A DNA stretch of 64,000 nt from Kitasatospora sp. NBC_01250 (GTDB taxonomy: Bacteria > Actinomycetota > Actinomycetes > Streptomycetales > Streptomycetaceae): assembly GCF_036226465.1 (NCBI RefSeq), contig NZ_CP108476.1, positions 2,728,001 through 2,792,000 on the forward strand, given 5' to 3'. Below the pieces are notes generated by a model that was not told where the DNA came from, did not search any database, and was given only the letters and a program-made list of their open reading frames with translations. The translations under genes and the position numbers were made by a program. Each line of letters opens with the position of its first letter. Position 1 is the stretch's first letter. Positions 29,232 to 36,427 of the stretch are shown here, one piece after another.

Positions 29232-30040
29232 TGCTGGAATTTGCCGACCATCATTTTGAACAGGTCATCGACTTCGTGAAGTCGGCCGGCGACTCGGCCC
29301 TCGACCGGTGGCGGAGCTTCGATGTCGTCGAGATCAAGGACATCGGCGGCGACCTGGCCACCAACCTTGACCGTGAGATCGAACGAGCGTTCCACGGACT
29401 GTGCCGCGACCTCTTTCCCGGATGCGGTTTCAGGGGGGAGGAGCTGCCCGAGCTGAGCACGGGCAGCAGCAACGGCTACACCTGGAACATAGACCCGATC
29501 GACGGGACGAAGAACTTCGTCCATGAAGTGCCGATATGGAGTGTGACGGTAAGTCTCGAAAAAGACGGCACCCCGATATTCGGGGTGATATACAACCCGG
29601 TCAGCAGGCAGCTCTACACGGCCATGGAAGGCCGCGGCGCCCACCTCAACGGCCGCCGGCTCTCGTACAGCGCTCCCGCGGATCCGGCCCGGATGCAGCT
29701 GGCCATCGACTTCTTCATGCGCCAGGACGATCCGGCGAGAAAAGCACGGCAGGACGACCTGCTGGCCGAGCTGTTCCACTCGTTCTACCGGGTGCGAAGC
29801 ATCGGGTCCGGTTCGCTGGCTCTCGCCTGGCTCGCCCAGGGGCACTTCGGCGGATACCTCAGCTGGGGACTCACCGAGGACAAGTACATCGACATCGCCG
29901 CCGGCCTCGTCATCGCGAAGGAGGCCGGAGCCGTGGTCGCCATCGAGAGCCTCGACAGCGGCTCGTCCGTCCTCGTGGTCGGGGCCGAACGCACCTGTGA
30001 CATCCTGCTGGCGCTGGCCCACGGCCGGGGAGACCGCTGA
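29228..30040 (+). CDS. Inositol-monophosphatase-family phosphatase
   Basis: 270-residue Mg-dependent phosphatase. Metal-site motifs: FRGEEL (Glu), NIDPIDGTKNFVHEVPIWSVTVSL (the DPIDGT signature) and a C-terminal TEDKYIDIAAGLVIAKEAG where the family usually has WDxAAG. The start overlaps the kinase stop (ATGA). It should remove phosphate from a cyclitol or sugar phosphate, comparable to phosphatases in aminoglycoside and C7-cyclitol pathways. Last gene of the plus-strand operon; the nucleotidyltransferase converges 9 bp downstream. Confidence 0.88.
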   Translation: MMLEFADHHFEQVIDFVKSAGDSALDRWRSFDVVEIKDIGGDLATNLDREIERAFHGLCRDLFPGCGFRGEELPELSTGSSNGYTWNIDPIDGTKNFVHEVPIWSVTVSLEKDGTPIFGVIYNPVSRQLYTAMEGRGAHLNGRRLSYSAPADPARMQLAIDFFMRQDDPARKARQDDLLAELFHSFYRVRSIGSGSLALAWLAQGHFGGYLSWGLTEDKYIDIAAGLVIAKEAGAVVAIESLDSGSSVLVVGAERTCDILLALAHGRGDR

Positions 30041-30049
30041 GCCCGGCAG

Positions 30050-30901
30050 CTACCGTGACGACCGGATCCCGGCGACCTGGGTACTCACATAGCGCTGCCA
30101 GTTCTCCCGGCCGTGGCGGATGTTCGCGGGAGTGCCCAGGTCGAGCAACTCGCCCCGGAGGTCGTGGGCGTACATGTTGAAGCCGCCGCTCTCGATGGCC
30201 CAGGGGAACACGTTGTCACGGAGTCCCAGCGGGCCGTTCTCGCCCGCGTGGGCCTCGGCGTACCCCTCGCACACCTCGACGAAGTGATCCGTCGACAGCA
30301 CGATCGCGCCGGCACTGGTGAGTGCCAGTTCGCCGGGCGCCGTGGGCGACACCGGCTGGCTGCGGTCGTAGACATGCCGAAGGCGCCAGGTGGCGGCATC
30401 GACGATGAACCGCCCGACATCGGTGGTGCGAGGAGTTATGTGGCTCGTGACAGCAGCCGTCATCGACGGCTCACGACGGGCATGGGCCAAGGTCATCTCG
30501 GCGACCTCGTCCCAGGGAAGCAGCAGGTCGCCCGGCATCATCAGGACCTGGCCCTGCAACTGCCAGCGCTTGACCGCCGCGAGCACCGCGCCATCGGGCC
30601 CGAGCGGGGTCCGTTCCTCGGAGAAGACATAGGAAACACCCTCTTTCCATATCCACTCCTCGCCCCGCAGGTGCTCGACGATCTGATCGCACAGATGCCC
30701 CACGCAGAACACGAACCGTCGAAAGCCGATCCGCTGCAATTCGCGGCAGATGGTCGACAGGATCGTTTCACCGCTGTCGAGGCGCAGCAGGTGCTTGGGG
30801 ACGGCGTCGTTGGTCATCTCCCTGGCCCGGGTGGCCATGCCGCCGATCGGCATGGCCACCCACACGTCGCTCAGCTGATCAACCACGCGATCGGCGGACA
30901 T
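30050..30901 (-). CDS. Sugar/cyclitol-phosphate nucleotidyltransferase-like protein
   Basis: 283 residues of the NTP-transferase fold (GlmU/RmlA/HddC-like). The nucleotide loop is modified: MPIGGMATRAREMTNDAVPKHLL in place of GGxGTRLxPLT..PKP; PKH keeps the lysine. A metal-binding aspartate lies in LMMPGDLLLPW. Expected to make an NDP-activated sugar or cyclitol from its phosphate, in keeping with the kinase and phosphatase on the other strand. Convergent with the long operon, with its own promoter in the IS-remnant region to the right. The unusual loop leaves the nucleotide preference open. Confidence 0.75.
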   Translation of the reverse strand: MSADRVVDQLSDVWVAMPIGGMATRAREMTNDAVPKHLLRLDSGETILSTICRELQRIGFRRFVFCVGHLCDQIVEHLRGEEWIWKEGVSYVFSEERTPLGPDGAVLAAVKRWQLQGQVLMMPGDLLLPWDEVAEMTLAHARREPSMTAAVTSHITPRTTDVGRFIVDAATWRLRHVYDRSQPVSPTAPGELALTSAGAIVLSTDHFVEVCEGYAEAHAGENGPLGLRDNVFPWAIESGGFNMYAHDLRGELLDLGTPANIRHGRENWQRYVSTQVAGIRSSR

Positions 30902-31059
30902 GACTCCCCTTATGAACGATCTGGCCCGGGCTGTTCACCAGGCGGATCCGAGTGCTGGCCCCGACGCGCCGAGACCTCCAGAGGACCGGAGCACTTGCCT
31001 GGTGAACCCTACATTGCCCCGTCCGAGGCTGTCCCGGACCACCTGTGACAACGGGCGTA

Positions 31060-31320
31060 CGGGCCCGCTTTCGTGACGCCCGGTCGATTCGTCCGGCAGG
31101 CCGCTTCCGGGGTCCGGTGAACGGCCGCACGAGGCACATCGTGGTGGACACCCGCGTCGGGACCGTCGACCTGGCGATCCCGAGAGTCCGTTCCGGCTCG
31201 TACGTGCCGATGCAGCGCCGCTGGTCGGCCCGGACGGTTGCGGAACTCGGCGACCCACTCGGCCAAGTGCGCTGCCATCTCCGACACTTGGGACTTCGAC
31301 AGTTGCTTCGACCTCAGGAC
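31060..31320. mobile_element. Remnants of IS256-type transposase in opposite orientations
   Basis: Plus-strand codons at about 31125-31210 read RTRHIVVDTRVGTVDLAIPR then VRSGSYVP, the conserved N-terminal block of mutator/IS256 transposases. Immediately to the right, the minus strand at 31315-31240 reads KQLSKSQVSEMAAHL then AEWVAEFRNRP, the block that normally follows it. The two pieces are therefore inverted relative to each other, so a deletion/inversion has scrambled the element. No intact transposase or terminal repeats are seen. Confidence 0.7.
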
Positions 31321-32438
31321 AGTTGCGATTCGGGGGCGAAGGCGGGCAGCTTCTCGAGACTGCTGCGCACGGCCTCCGCGCCGTACTCGAACATCTGCCG
31401 CTCGTAGTCGTCGACCGCGCCGAGCAGATCCCGGCGGCCTTCGCCTGCCTCGATCAGGCAGCGGCGCAGCAGGTCGGCGTCGCGCAGTGCGGTGTTCGCG
31501 CCGTTGCCGCCGGTCGGGGAGGTGGCGTGGATCGCGTCGCCGAGCAGGGTGACCGGGCCGGCCGCCCAGCGCTCGCCGGGCCTGACCACCCGGATGGACA
31601 GCAGGGTGCTGTTGTCCGGGTCGGCCTGCTCGATCAGCGCGCGCAGCTCCGAGTGCCAGCCTTCCATCCTGGACAGCACGGCGTCCTGCGCGGTCAGGTT
31701 CTCCAGCGAGCCGTTCGGCGGCAGGATCATGGCCCAGCGCACGTAGTCGCCGATGTCGGGCAGTGTGACTTCGGGGGCCAGTTGCTCGGCGGCCTGCTTC
31801 GGCGGGGTACGGAAGCGCATCGCGCCGAGCAGCAGGCTGACGCCGTCGCCCGCGATCTTCGAGCCGTATGCCTTGGACAGGCCGGCGAACTCGTCGGTCA
31901 GCGGGGTGCGGCCGATGACGAATCGGACGCCGGTGTCGGTCGGGGTGGTCTGCGGCGACAACACCCCGCGGACCGCGGAGGCGACGCCGTCGGCGCCGAC
32001 GAGCAGGTCGGCGGTGGCCGGGCCGCGGCGGGCGAACCGGGCCCGGACATTGCCGTCGGCCAGCACGTCGTAGCCGGTCAGCGCGGCATCGGTGTGCACG
32101 GTGAGGCCGGTCAGCAACAGGTGCCGCAGCACCTGCCGGTCGACCACGATGCCGGTCCGGCCCGCGCCGAGCCTGCCGATCTCGTTCAGCCGCGGGTCCA
32201 GGATCAGCTGCTCGGCGGAGGCCTCCATGACGATCTCGTCCAGCAGCGGGTGCCAGCGCGTCGGCAGGCAGTCGCGCACCGCCTGGAGACCGACCGGATC
32301 CAGCACGAGGCGGTAGCCCTGGAACCGCGCGACGATCCCCGGGTCGCGTTCGAACACGTCGGCCTCGATCCCGGCACCACGCAGACCCTGCGCGAGAGCC
32401 AGACCTCCCAGACCGGCTCCGACAACGGAAACTCGCAT
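31314..32438 (-). CDS. FAD-dependent aromatic-ring/tetracycline-type monooxygenase
   Basis: 374-residue class A flavoprotein monooxygenase. Motifs: N-terminal VVGAGLGGLALAQGLR for FAD, GADGVASAVR (the DG motif) and GDAIHATSPTGGNGANTAL for the second FAD contact. ATG at 32438 with GGAGG upstream. It lies divergent to a TetR regulator with matching inverted repeats between them, the standard layout for an inducible detoxification or hydroxylation enzyme. Similar proteins hydroxylate aromatic antibiotics, including TetX-like inactivation; the substrate is not evident. Confidence 0.88.
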   Translation of the reverse strand: MRVSVVGAGLGGLALAQGLRGAGIEADVFERDPGIVARFQGYRLVLDPVGLQAVRDCLPTRWHPLLDEIVMEASAEQLILDPRLNEIGRLGAGRTGIVVDRQVLRHLLLTGLTVHTDAALTGYDVLADGNVRARFARRGPATADLLVGADGVASAVRGVLSPQTTPTDTGVRFVIGRTPLTDEFAGLSKAYGSKIAGDGVSLLLGAMRFRTPPKQAAEQLAPEVTLPDIGDYVRWAMILPPNGSLENLTAQDAVLSRMEGWHSELRALIEQADPDNSTLLSIRVVRPGERWAAGPVTLLGDAIHATSPTGGNGANTALRDADLLRRCLIEAGEGRRDLLGAVDDYERQMFEYGAEAVRSSLEKLPAFAPESQLS

Positions 32439-32461
32439 CGCACACCTCCGCGCCACTGACA

Positions 32462-32513
32462 CGAACTTAGTTCGTTCTGACGATCTAAGTTCTACTCAGC
32501 GAACTTAGATCGT
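32462..32513. promoter_or_regulatory. TetR operator pair between monooxygenase and regulator
   Basis: A perfect inverted repeat ACGATCTAAGTTC / GAACTTAGATCGT (32480-32492 and 32501-32513, 8-bp spacer) and a shorter related palindrome CGAACTTAGTTCG at 32462-32474. Both share the GAACTTAG core and lie in the 95-bp divergent gap, so the TetR protein probably controls both genes. Confidence 0.8.
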
Positions 32514-32533
32514 GTCAAGGTAGAGTGGTCGGC

Positions 32534-33289
32534 ATGTCCGCCGATCCCCGCCAACGCCGCGCAGCTCGCCACGCCCAACCCGCGGCGGAGGTCGCCGCGT
32601 CGGCGCCGCGCAAGAAGCCGATCACCGTCGAACGGATCACCGACGCCGCCCTGGAAGTCGTCGCCACCGAGGGGTACGACGCGCTGACCATCCGCCGGGT
32701 CGCCGCCGTGCTCGGCACTGGCCCGTCCTCGCTGTACGCGCACATCGTCAACAAGGACGACATCGACGACCTGCTGATCGGCAGGCTCTACGCCGAGGTC
32801 GTGCTCCCCGAACCGGACCCGGCCGCCTGGCGCGAGCAGCTGCTCGGGGTGTACACGCAGATCCGCGACCTGTACCTGAAATACCCCGGAGTCTCGCGCG
32901 CCGCACTGGCCATGGTGCCGACCAACCTGGAAACGCTGCGGGTCGGCGAAGGGATCCTGGCGATCCTGCTCGCGGGCGGCGTCGAACCGAGGACGGCCGG
33001 CTGGGCCCGCGACGCGCTGTCCCTCCACGTCAGCGCCTACGCACTGGAGCAGTCGCTGGTCCGGCAACGGCGCCGGCAGCCGAATCAGGAATGGGTGCTC
33101 GGCGACGAGGAGTTGCTGGACCGCTTCACCGCACTGCCCGCCGAGCAGTTTCCGCACACTCGACGCCACGCCGCCGAGCTGATCTCCGGCACCGGACACG
33201 ACCGCTTCGAGTTCGCCCTCGGCCAGCTCATGAACAATCTGCGGCCCGCATCCCGTCACTCCGGAACCGGCCGTCCGCGGCCGGAATGA
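32534..33289 (+). CDS. TetR-family repressor
   Basis: 251 residues with an N-terminal helix-turn-helix (ITDAALEVVATEGYDALTIRR then LGTGPSSLYAHIVNKDDI) and a TetR_C-type ligand domain. The ATG at 32534 is preferred over a GTG nine bases earlier. It is divergent to the monooxygenase and flanked by the GAACTTAG operators, so autorepression and repression of the monooxygenase are expected, relieved by the monooxygenase substrate or a related compound. Confidence 0.88.
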   Translation: MSADPRQRRAARHAQPAAEVAASAPRKKPITVERITDAALEVVATEGYDALTIRRVAAVLGTGPSSLYAHIVNKDDIDDLLIGRLYAEVVLPEPDPAAWREQLLGVYTQIRDLYLKYPGVSRAALAMVPTNLETLRVGEGILAILLAGGVEPRTAGWARDALSLHVSAYALEQSLVRQRRRQPNQEWVLGDEELLDRFTALPAEQFPHTRRHAAELISGTGHDRFEFALGQLMNNLRPASRHSGTGRPRPE

Positions 33290-33423
33290 TCACCAACTGC
33301 GTGATCGAAGGTGAACCGCCGCCAAGTCCGGCACCGCCGGCCTGCTGGCGAAGACCAAGGAGGCCACTGTGTGGGGAAGGGGCGCCCGTGCGCACCACTG
33401 AGGCCGGGGCATAGTCTGCGGCC

Positions 33424-34065
33424 ATGATCGATGCCCTCAATGCGACGCCCCAGGAAGCCTTCGAGACGCTGTTGGCCGGCAACCGGCGGTTCGTCACCGG
33501 TTTCCCGGAGCACCCGAACCAGGACGCTGCCCGCCGTACCGAGATCGCACCGGCTCAGAGCCCGTTCGCAGTGCTGTTCGGGTGCTCGGATTCCCGGCTG
33601 GCCGCCGAAATCATCTTCGACCGGGGGCTGGGTGACCTGTTCGTGGTCCGCACCGCCGGACACGTCGCCGGGCCGGAGGTGCTCGGCAGCATCGAGTACG
33701 GGGTGGGCGTGCTCGGTACGCCGCTGGTCGTGGTGCTCGGCCACGACGCGTGCGGGGCCGTGGCGGCCACCCGTGCCGCTGTCGCCGACGGCACCACCGC
33801 CGGCGGCTACGTGCGGGACGTGGTCGAGAAGGTGACCCCGAGCGTGCTGGCCGCCCGCGCGGCCGGGCACACCGAGGACGCGGAGTTCGTCGCCGAGCAC
33901 ATACGGCACACCGTCGATCTGCTGCTGGACCGCTCCCGCGCGCTCGCCGAAGCGGTCGAGGAGGGCCGGGTCGCCGTCGTCGGGCTGTCCTACCGGCTGG
34001 CCGACGGTACAGCCCACCTGGTCACCACCCGCGGCCTGGACCTGTCTGCCGGTGCGGCGGCCTGA
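33424..34065 (+). CDS. Beta-class carbonic anhydrase
   Basis: 213-residue zinc enzyme hydrating CO2 to bicarbonate. The ligands are seen in FGCSDSRL (Cys and the Asp/Arg dyad) and LGHDACGAV (His and Cys). The length and VVRTAGHV, SIEYGVGVLG segments fit bacterial beta-CAs. It is monocistronic and ends in a strong shared terminator with the convergent small membrane-protein gene. Probably cytoplasmic; no signal peptide. Confidence 0.93.
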   Translation: MIDALNATPQEAFETLLAGNRRFVTGFPEHPNQDAARRTEIAPAQSPFAVLFGCSDSRLAAEIIFDRGLGDLFVVRTAGHVAGPEVLGSIEYGVGVLGTPLVVVLGHDACGAVAATRAAVADGTTAGGYVRDVVEKVTPSVLAARAAGHTEDAEFVAEHIRHTVDLLLDRSRALAEAVEEGRVAVVGLSYRLADGTAHLVTTRGLDLSAGAAA

Positions 34066-34171
34066 CCGGGTTGCTCAGCGTTCCTCCAGCTCCGGAAGGA
34101 CACGGCGGAAGGACACAGGCGGGGCGGGACAGCCGCGAGAGCTGTCCCGCCCAAAGGATCGTTGCGCAGGT

Positions 34172-34217
34172 CCGCAGGCCCGCACCCGGGAGGCACGTCC
34201 CGGGTGCGGGCCTGCGG
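34172..34217. terminator. Bidirectional terminator hairpin
   Basis: 20-bp perfect arms (34172-34191 and 34198-34217) around a 6-nt loop, between the carbonic anhydrase and the convergent membrane-peptide gene. Confidence 0.85.
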
Positions 34218-34230
34218 CGTCGCGCCGTTC

Positions 34231-34395
34231 CTACCTGCGTGCTTCGCGCCTGCGGCCCAGGCGCATGCCGCCCAGGACCAGGGCGGCGACGAACAGCACG
34301 GCGCCGATGACGAGCAACCACAGCAGGCCCTTCACCAAGGCGCCGACGAAGCCGAACACCACGGCGATGAGCAGGATGAACAGGAACAGGGCCAT
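34231..34395 (-). CDS. 54-residue hydrophobic membrane protein
   Basis: Tiny gene with a very strong AAGGAGGTG ribosome-binding site 9 nt before its ATG at 34395. The product starts MALFLFILLIAVVFGFVGAL, has two hydrophobic stretches and ends in a basic GRRREARR tail. It belongs to the small envelope-stress or hydrophobic proteins often seen beside CsbD genes; a similar 56-residue protein lies beside the second CsbD gene at 55023. Function unknown. Confidence 0.75.
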   Translation of the reverse strand: MALFLFILLIAVVFGFVGALVKGLLWLLVIGAVLFVAALVLGGMRLGRRREARR

Positions 34396-34413
34396 GTCGG
34401 CCACCTCCTTTGG

Positions 34414-34617
34414 TCAGTCGTTGCGCTTGAGTGCGCCCTTCACCCGGTCGGCGGCACCCTGCACGGCATCCTTGACGCCGTCGGCGGCCTGCTTGACCTT
34501 CGACTCGACCTGGTCGGCCTGGCCCTCGCCCTTGAGTTCCTCGTCCCCGGTCAGGTCGCCGGCCTTCTCCTTCGCCTTGCCGGCCAGGCCCTGCGCCTTG
34601 TTCGACAGGTCGCTCAT
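34414..34617 (-). CDS. CsbD-family stress protein
   Basis: 67-residue, highly charged, Ala/Lys/Gly-rich protein. It begins MSDLSNKAQGLAGKAKEKAG and contains the TGDEELKGEGQADQ repeat-like stretch of CsbD proteins, general-stress proteins of unknown mechanism. ATG at 34617 after GGAGG. Eighteen bases upstream of the membrane-peptide gene, probably co-transcribed. Confidence 0.88.
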   Translation of the reverse strand: MSDLSNKAQGLAGKAKEKAGDLTGDEELKGEGQADQVESKVKQAADGVKDAVQGAADRVKGALKRND

Positions 34618-34706
34618 CGATTCCTCCAGTCTCCGCCGGCGGCGCAGTCGCACCACCTTTCATCCCCTTTTTACCGATATCGGCGCTTTCATGCGCGCGG
34701 GATGGA

Positions 34707-34940
34707 TCACAGCCGCCATGGCCGACAGGAGTCAGGCGGCGGGGTGAGATCGGCGCGGCCGAACAGGAGCGCGTAGCCGCGCGGCAGGCAGGCCGGCAGA
34801 TGGTCGGTGAGCCGATCGCCGACGAGGTCGGCGATGGCGGTCAGGACGCAGGCTGCGTCCCAACGGGCGCCTGCGAGCGTGGTGTTGAGGTTGGGGGCGA
34901 TGGCCTCGACGAAGGCGGAAGCGGCGACCGCCCGGTCCAC
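34707..34940 (-). pseudogene. Truncated DUF2267 protein
   Basis: Encodes only the last part of a DUF2267 domain: FVEAIAPNLNTTLAGARWDA then VGDRLTDHLPACLPRGYALLFGRADLT, closely matching the C-termini of the two intact DUF2267 proteins at 55418 and 55870. The N-terminal half is missing. Short GC-rich tandem units near 34974-35000 lie where it would be expected. Confidence 0.7.
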
Positions 34941-35051
34941 GGGAATCGGGGCGCGCGAGCACCAAGGCCCCCAGGCCCCCAGGCCCCCAGGGCGTGCTGC
35001 TGGCCCGACGCCGCCGCCTTGAAGTCCCCGGGCGCACCGATCCCGGCTGGT

Positions 35052-35465
35052 CTACGGCACGCGTCGGTTCAGCAGGCCGATGACGTGGCCGTCGTCGTCG
35101 ACCACCGGCCACACGTCCAAGCCCCGGAAGTACATCGCGACAAACGCCACCGTTGCGGGCATGTCGGCGGTGGCGAACGGTGCGCGGTCGTGGGCGATGT
35201 CGCGGACCGCGCTGCGTTCGGTGTACCAGGACCGGGAGCTGAAGGGCGCGAGCTGAGCGCGGGTCACCATACCGGCGCACCGTCCGTCCTCGCCCCGCAC
35301 CAGGACCTGGTCCGTCCCGGCGCTGTGCAGGATGTCCATGGCCGTGTCGACCGTGACATCGTCGCTGATCTGCAGCTGTGGAGCCCCCATGAGGTCGCCC
35401 ACGGTGGCGGCCAGGTTCGCGCCGGCGCTCACGCGCGCCATCGGGGGTTCGAGGGTGAAGGTCAT
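35052..35465 (-). CDS. CBS-domain protein
   Basis: 137 residues with a pair of CBS motifs, which bind adenosyl ligands and act as energy or redox sensors: VGDLMGAPQLQISDDVTVDT and, at the end, GLDVWPVVDDDGHVIGLL. ATG at 35465 behind AAGGAG. It is about 60 percent identical by eye to the next gene, a tandem paralogue. Confidence 0.85.
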   Translation of the reverse strand: MTFTLEPPMARVSAGANLAATVGDLMGAPQLQISDDVTVDTAMDILHSAGTDQVLVRGEDGRCAGMVTRAQLAPFSSRSWYTERSAVRDIAHDRAPFATADMPATVAFVAMYFRGLDVWPVVDDDGHVIGLLNRRVP

Positions 35466-35853
35466 CGGCGAAGCTCCTTCGCGTCGCACTCGCCGCGGCC
35501 GACAGTGATCAGGGCGGCTGCCGTGACGGTGTGGGTCTCGCCCGGGCCGAGCGCCACGAGCGCGGGCGTCTGGGCGCTGTGACCTGCGGCTGGGGCCCGT
35601 CGTGGGAGGTGTGGCCACGGCGCGGGGTTCATGGTGGTGCCGGGCACCCGATCCCGCTGCCGGTTCAATTCCACTGTCAGTGTGGACAAGTCAGGAAGCC
35701 GGCCGCGGAAGCCGTGCCGTCGGGCACCGTCCAACCTGTCTGCGGGAGCTCCGCCAGGTGTCGGCGAGACCGCAGGGCCAGCCTCGGGGTCGGTGGCGCG
35801 GTCATCGCACCCACAGCGGCTTGGATGCCGGCGTGGGGCGCCTGCTGTCGACC
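35466..35853. other. Spacer between the two CBS genes
   Basis: 388 bp with no gene I can support; presumably holds the promoter of the downstream CBS gene on the minus strand. Confidence 0.4.
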
Positions 35854-36225
35854 TCAGAAGGTGAGCAGGCCGATGGCGTGGCCGTCGTGGTCCACCACCG
35901 GCCACGTGTCCATTCGGCGGGAGCGCATGGCGGCGACCGCGTCGGTGGCGGGCATGTCGGCGGTGGCGAACGGGGCACGGTCGAGGACGATGTCGCGCAC
36001 CGCGGTGCGCTCGGTGTACCAGGAGCGGGCCTGGAACGGCGCGAGGTGCACGCGGGTCAGCAGTCCGGCGCAGCGGCCGTCGTCGTCGCGGACCAGGAGG
36101 TGGTCCGCGCCGGAGCTCTGCAGGATGTCCATCGCCGTGTCGACCATGACGTCGTCACTGATCTGCAGTTCCGGGTCCTTCATGAGGTCGCCGACCGTCG
36201 CGGGGCGTTCGAGGGTGATGGTCAT
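35854..36225 (-). CDS. CBS-domain protein, paralogue
   Basis: 123 residues: VGDLMKDPELQISDDVMVDT at the start, LLVRDDDGRCAGLLTRVHLAPF in the middle and DTWPVVDHDGHAIGLLTF at the end, two CBS motifs. ATG at 36225. Duplicate of the gene at 35052 with a shorter N-terminus. In Streptomyces such genes often respond to osmotic or redox stress; this is family knowledge only. Confidence 0.85.
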   Translation of the reverse strand: MTITLERPATVGDLMKDPELQISDDVMVDTAMDILQSSGADHLLVRDDDGRCAGLLTRVHLAPFQARSWYTERTAVRDIVLDRAPFATADMPATDAVAAMRSRRMDTWPVVDHDGHAIGLLTF

Positions 36226-36383
36226 GGAGGGACTCCTTCGTGTCGCTCGCGCCGGTGGCGGTGGCGATCAGGGCACTGGTGGTGGGAGGGCCTGCGTGAT
36301 TCGCCGGATGGGGTTGCGGCGCTCCCGACGGATTCCGTGAGCGGCTGTCGCAGGAAGCCGGTGTCGCCAACTCGGCGAGCTGC

Positions 36384-36416
36384 GCGGGCCCGGTCCGCAC
36401 TGCGAGCCGGGCCCGC
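36384..36416. terminator. Terminator hairpin after the helicase gene
   Basis: 10-bp GC-only arms (GCGGGCCCGG and CCGGGCCCGC), 11 bp beyond the stop codon of the minus-strand helicase. Confidence 0.6.
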
Positions 36417-36427
36417 TGGGCTGGGTG

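Noticed and set aside
14207..30901. AHBA (ansamycin starter) pathway because of ROK kinase, DHQ-synthase-like cyclase and transketolase-like enzyme
   Set aside because: No AHBA synthase, aminoDAHP synthase or dehydratase is present; the cyclase is closer to C7-cyclitol cyclases by motif.
34974..35000. Possible CRISPR-like short repeats
   Set aside because: Only about three copies of a 9-bp GC-rich unit without spacers.
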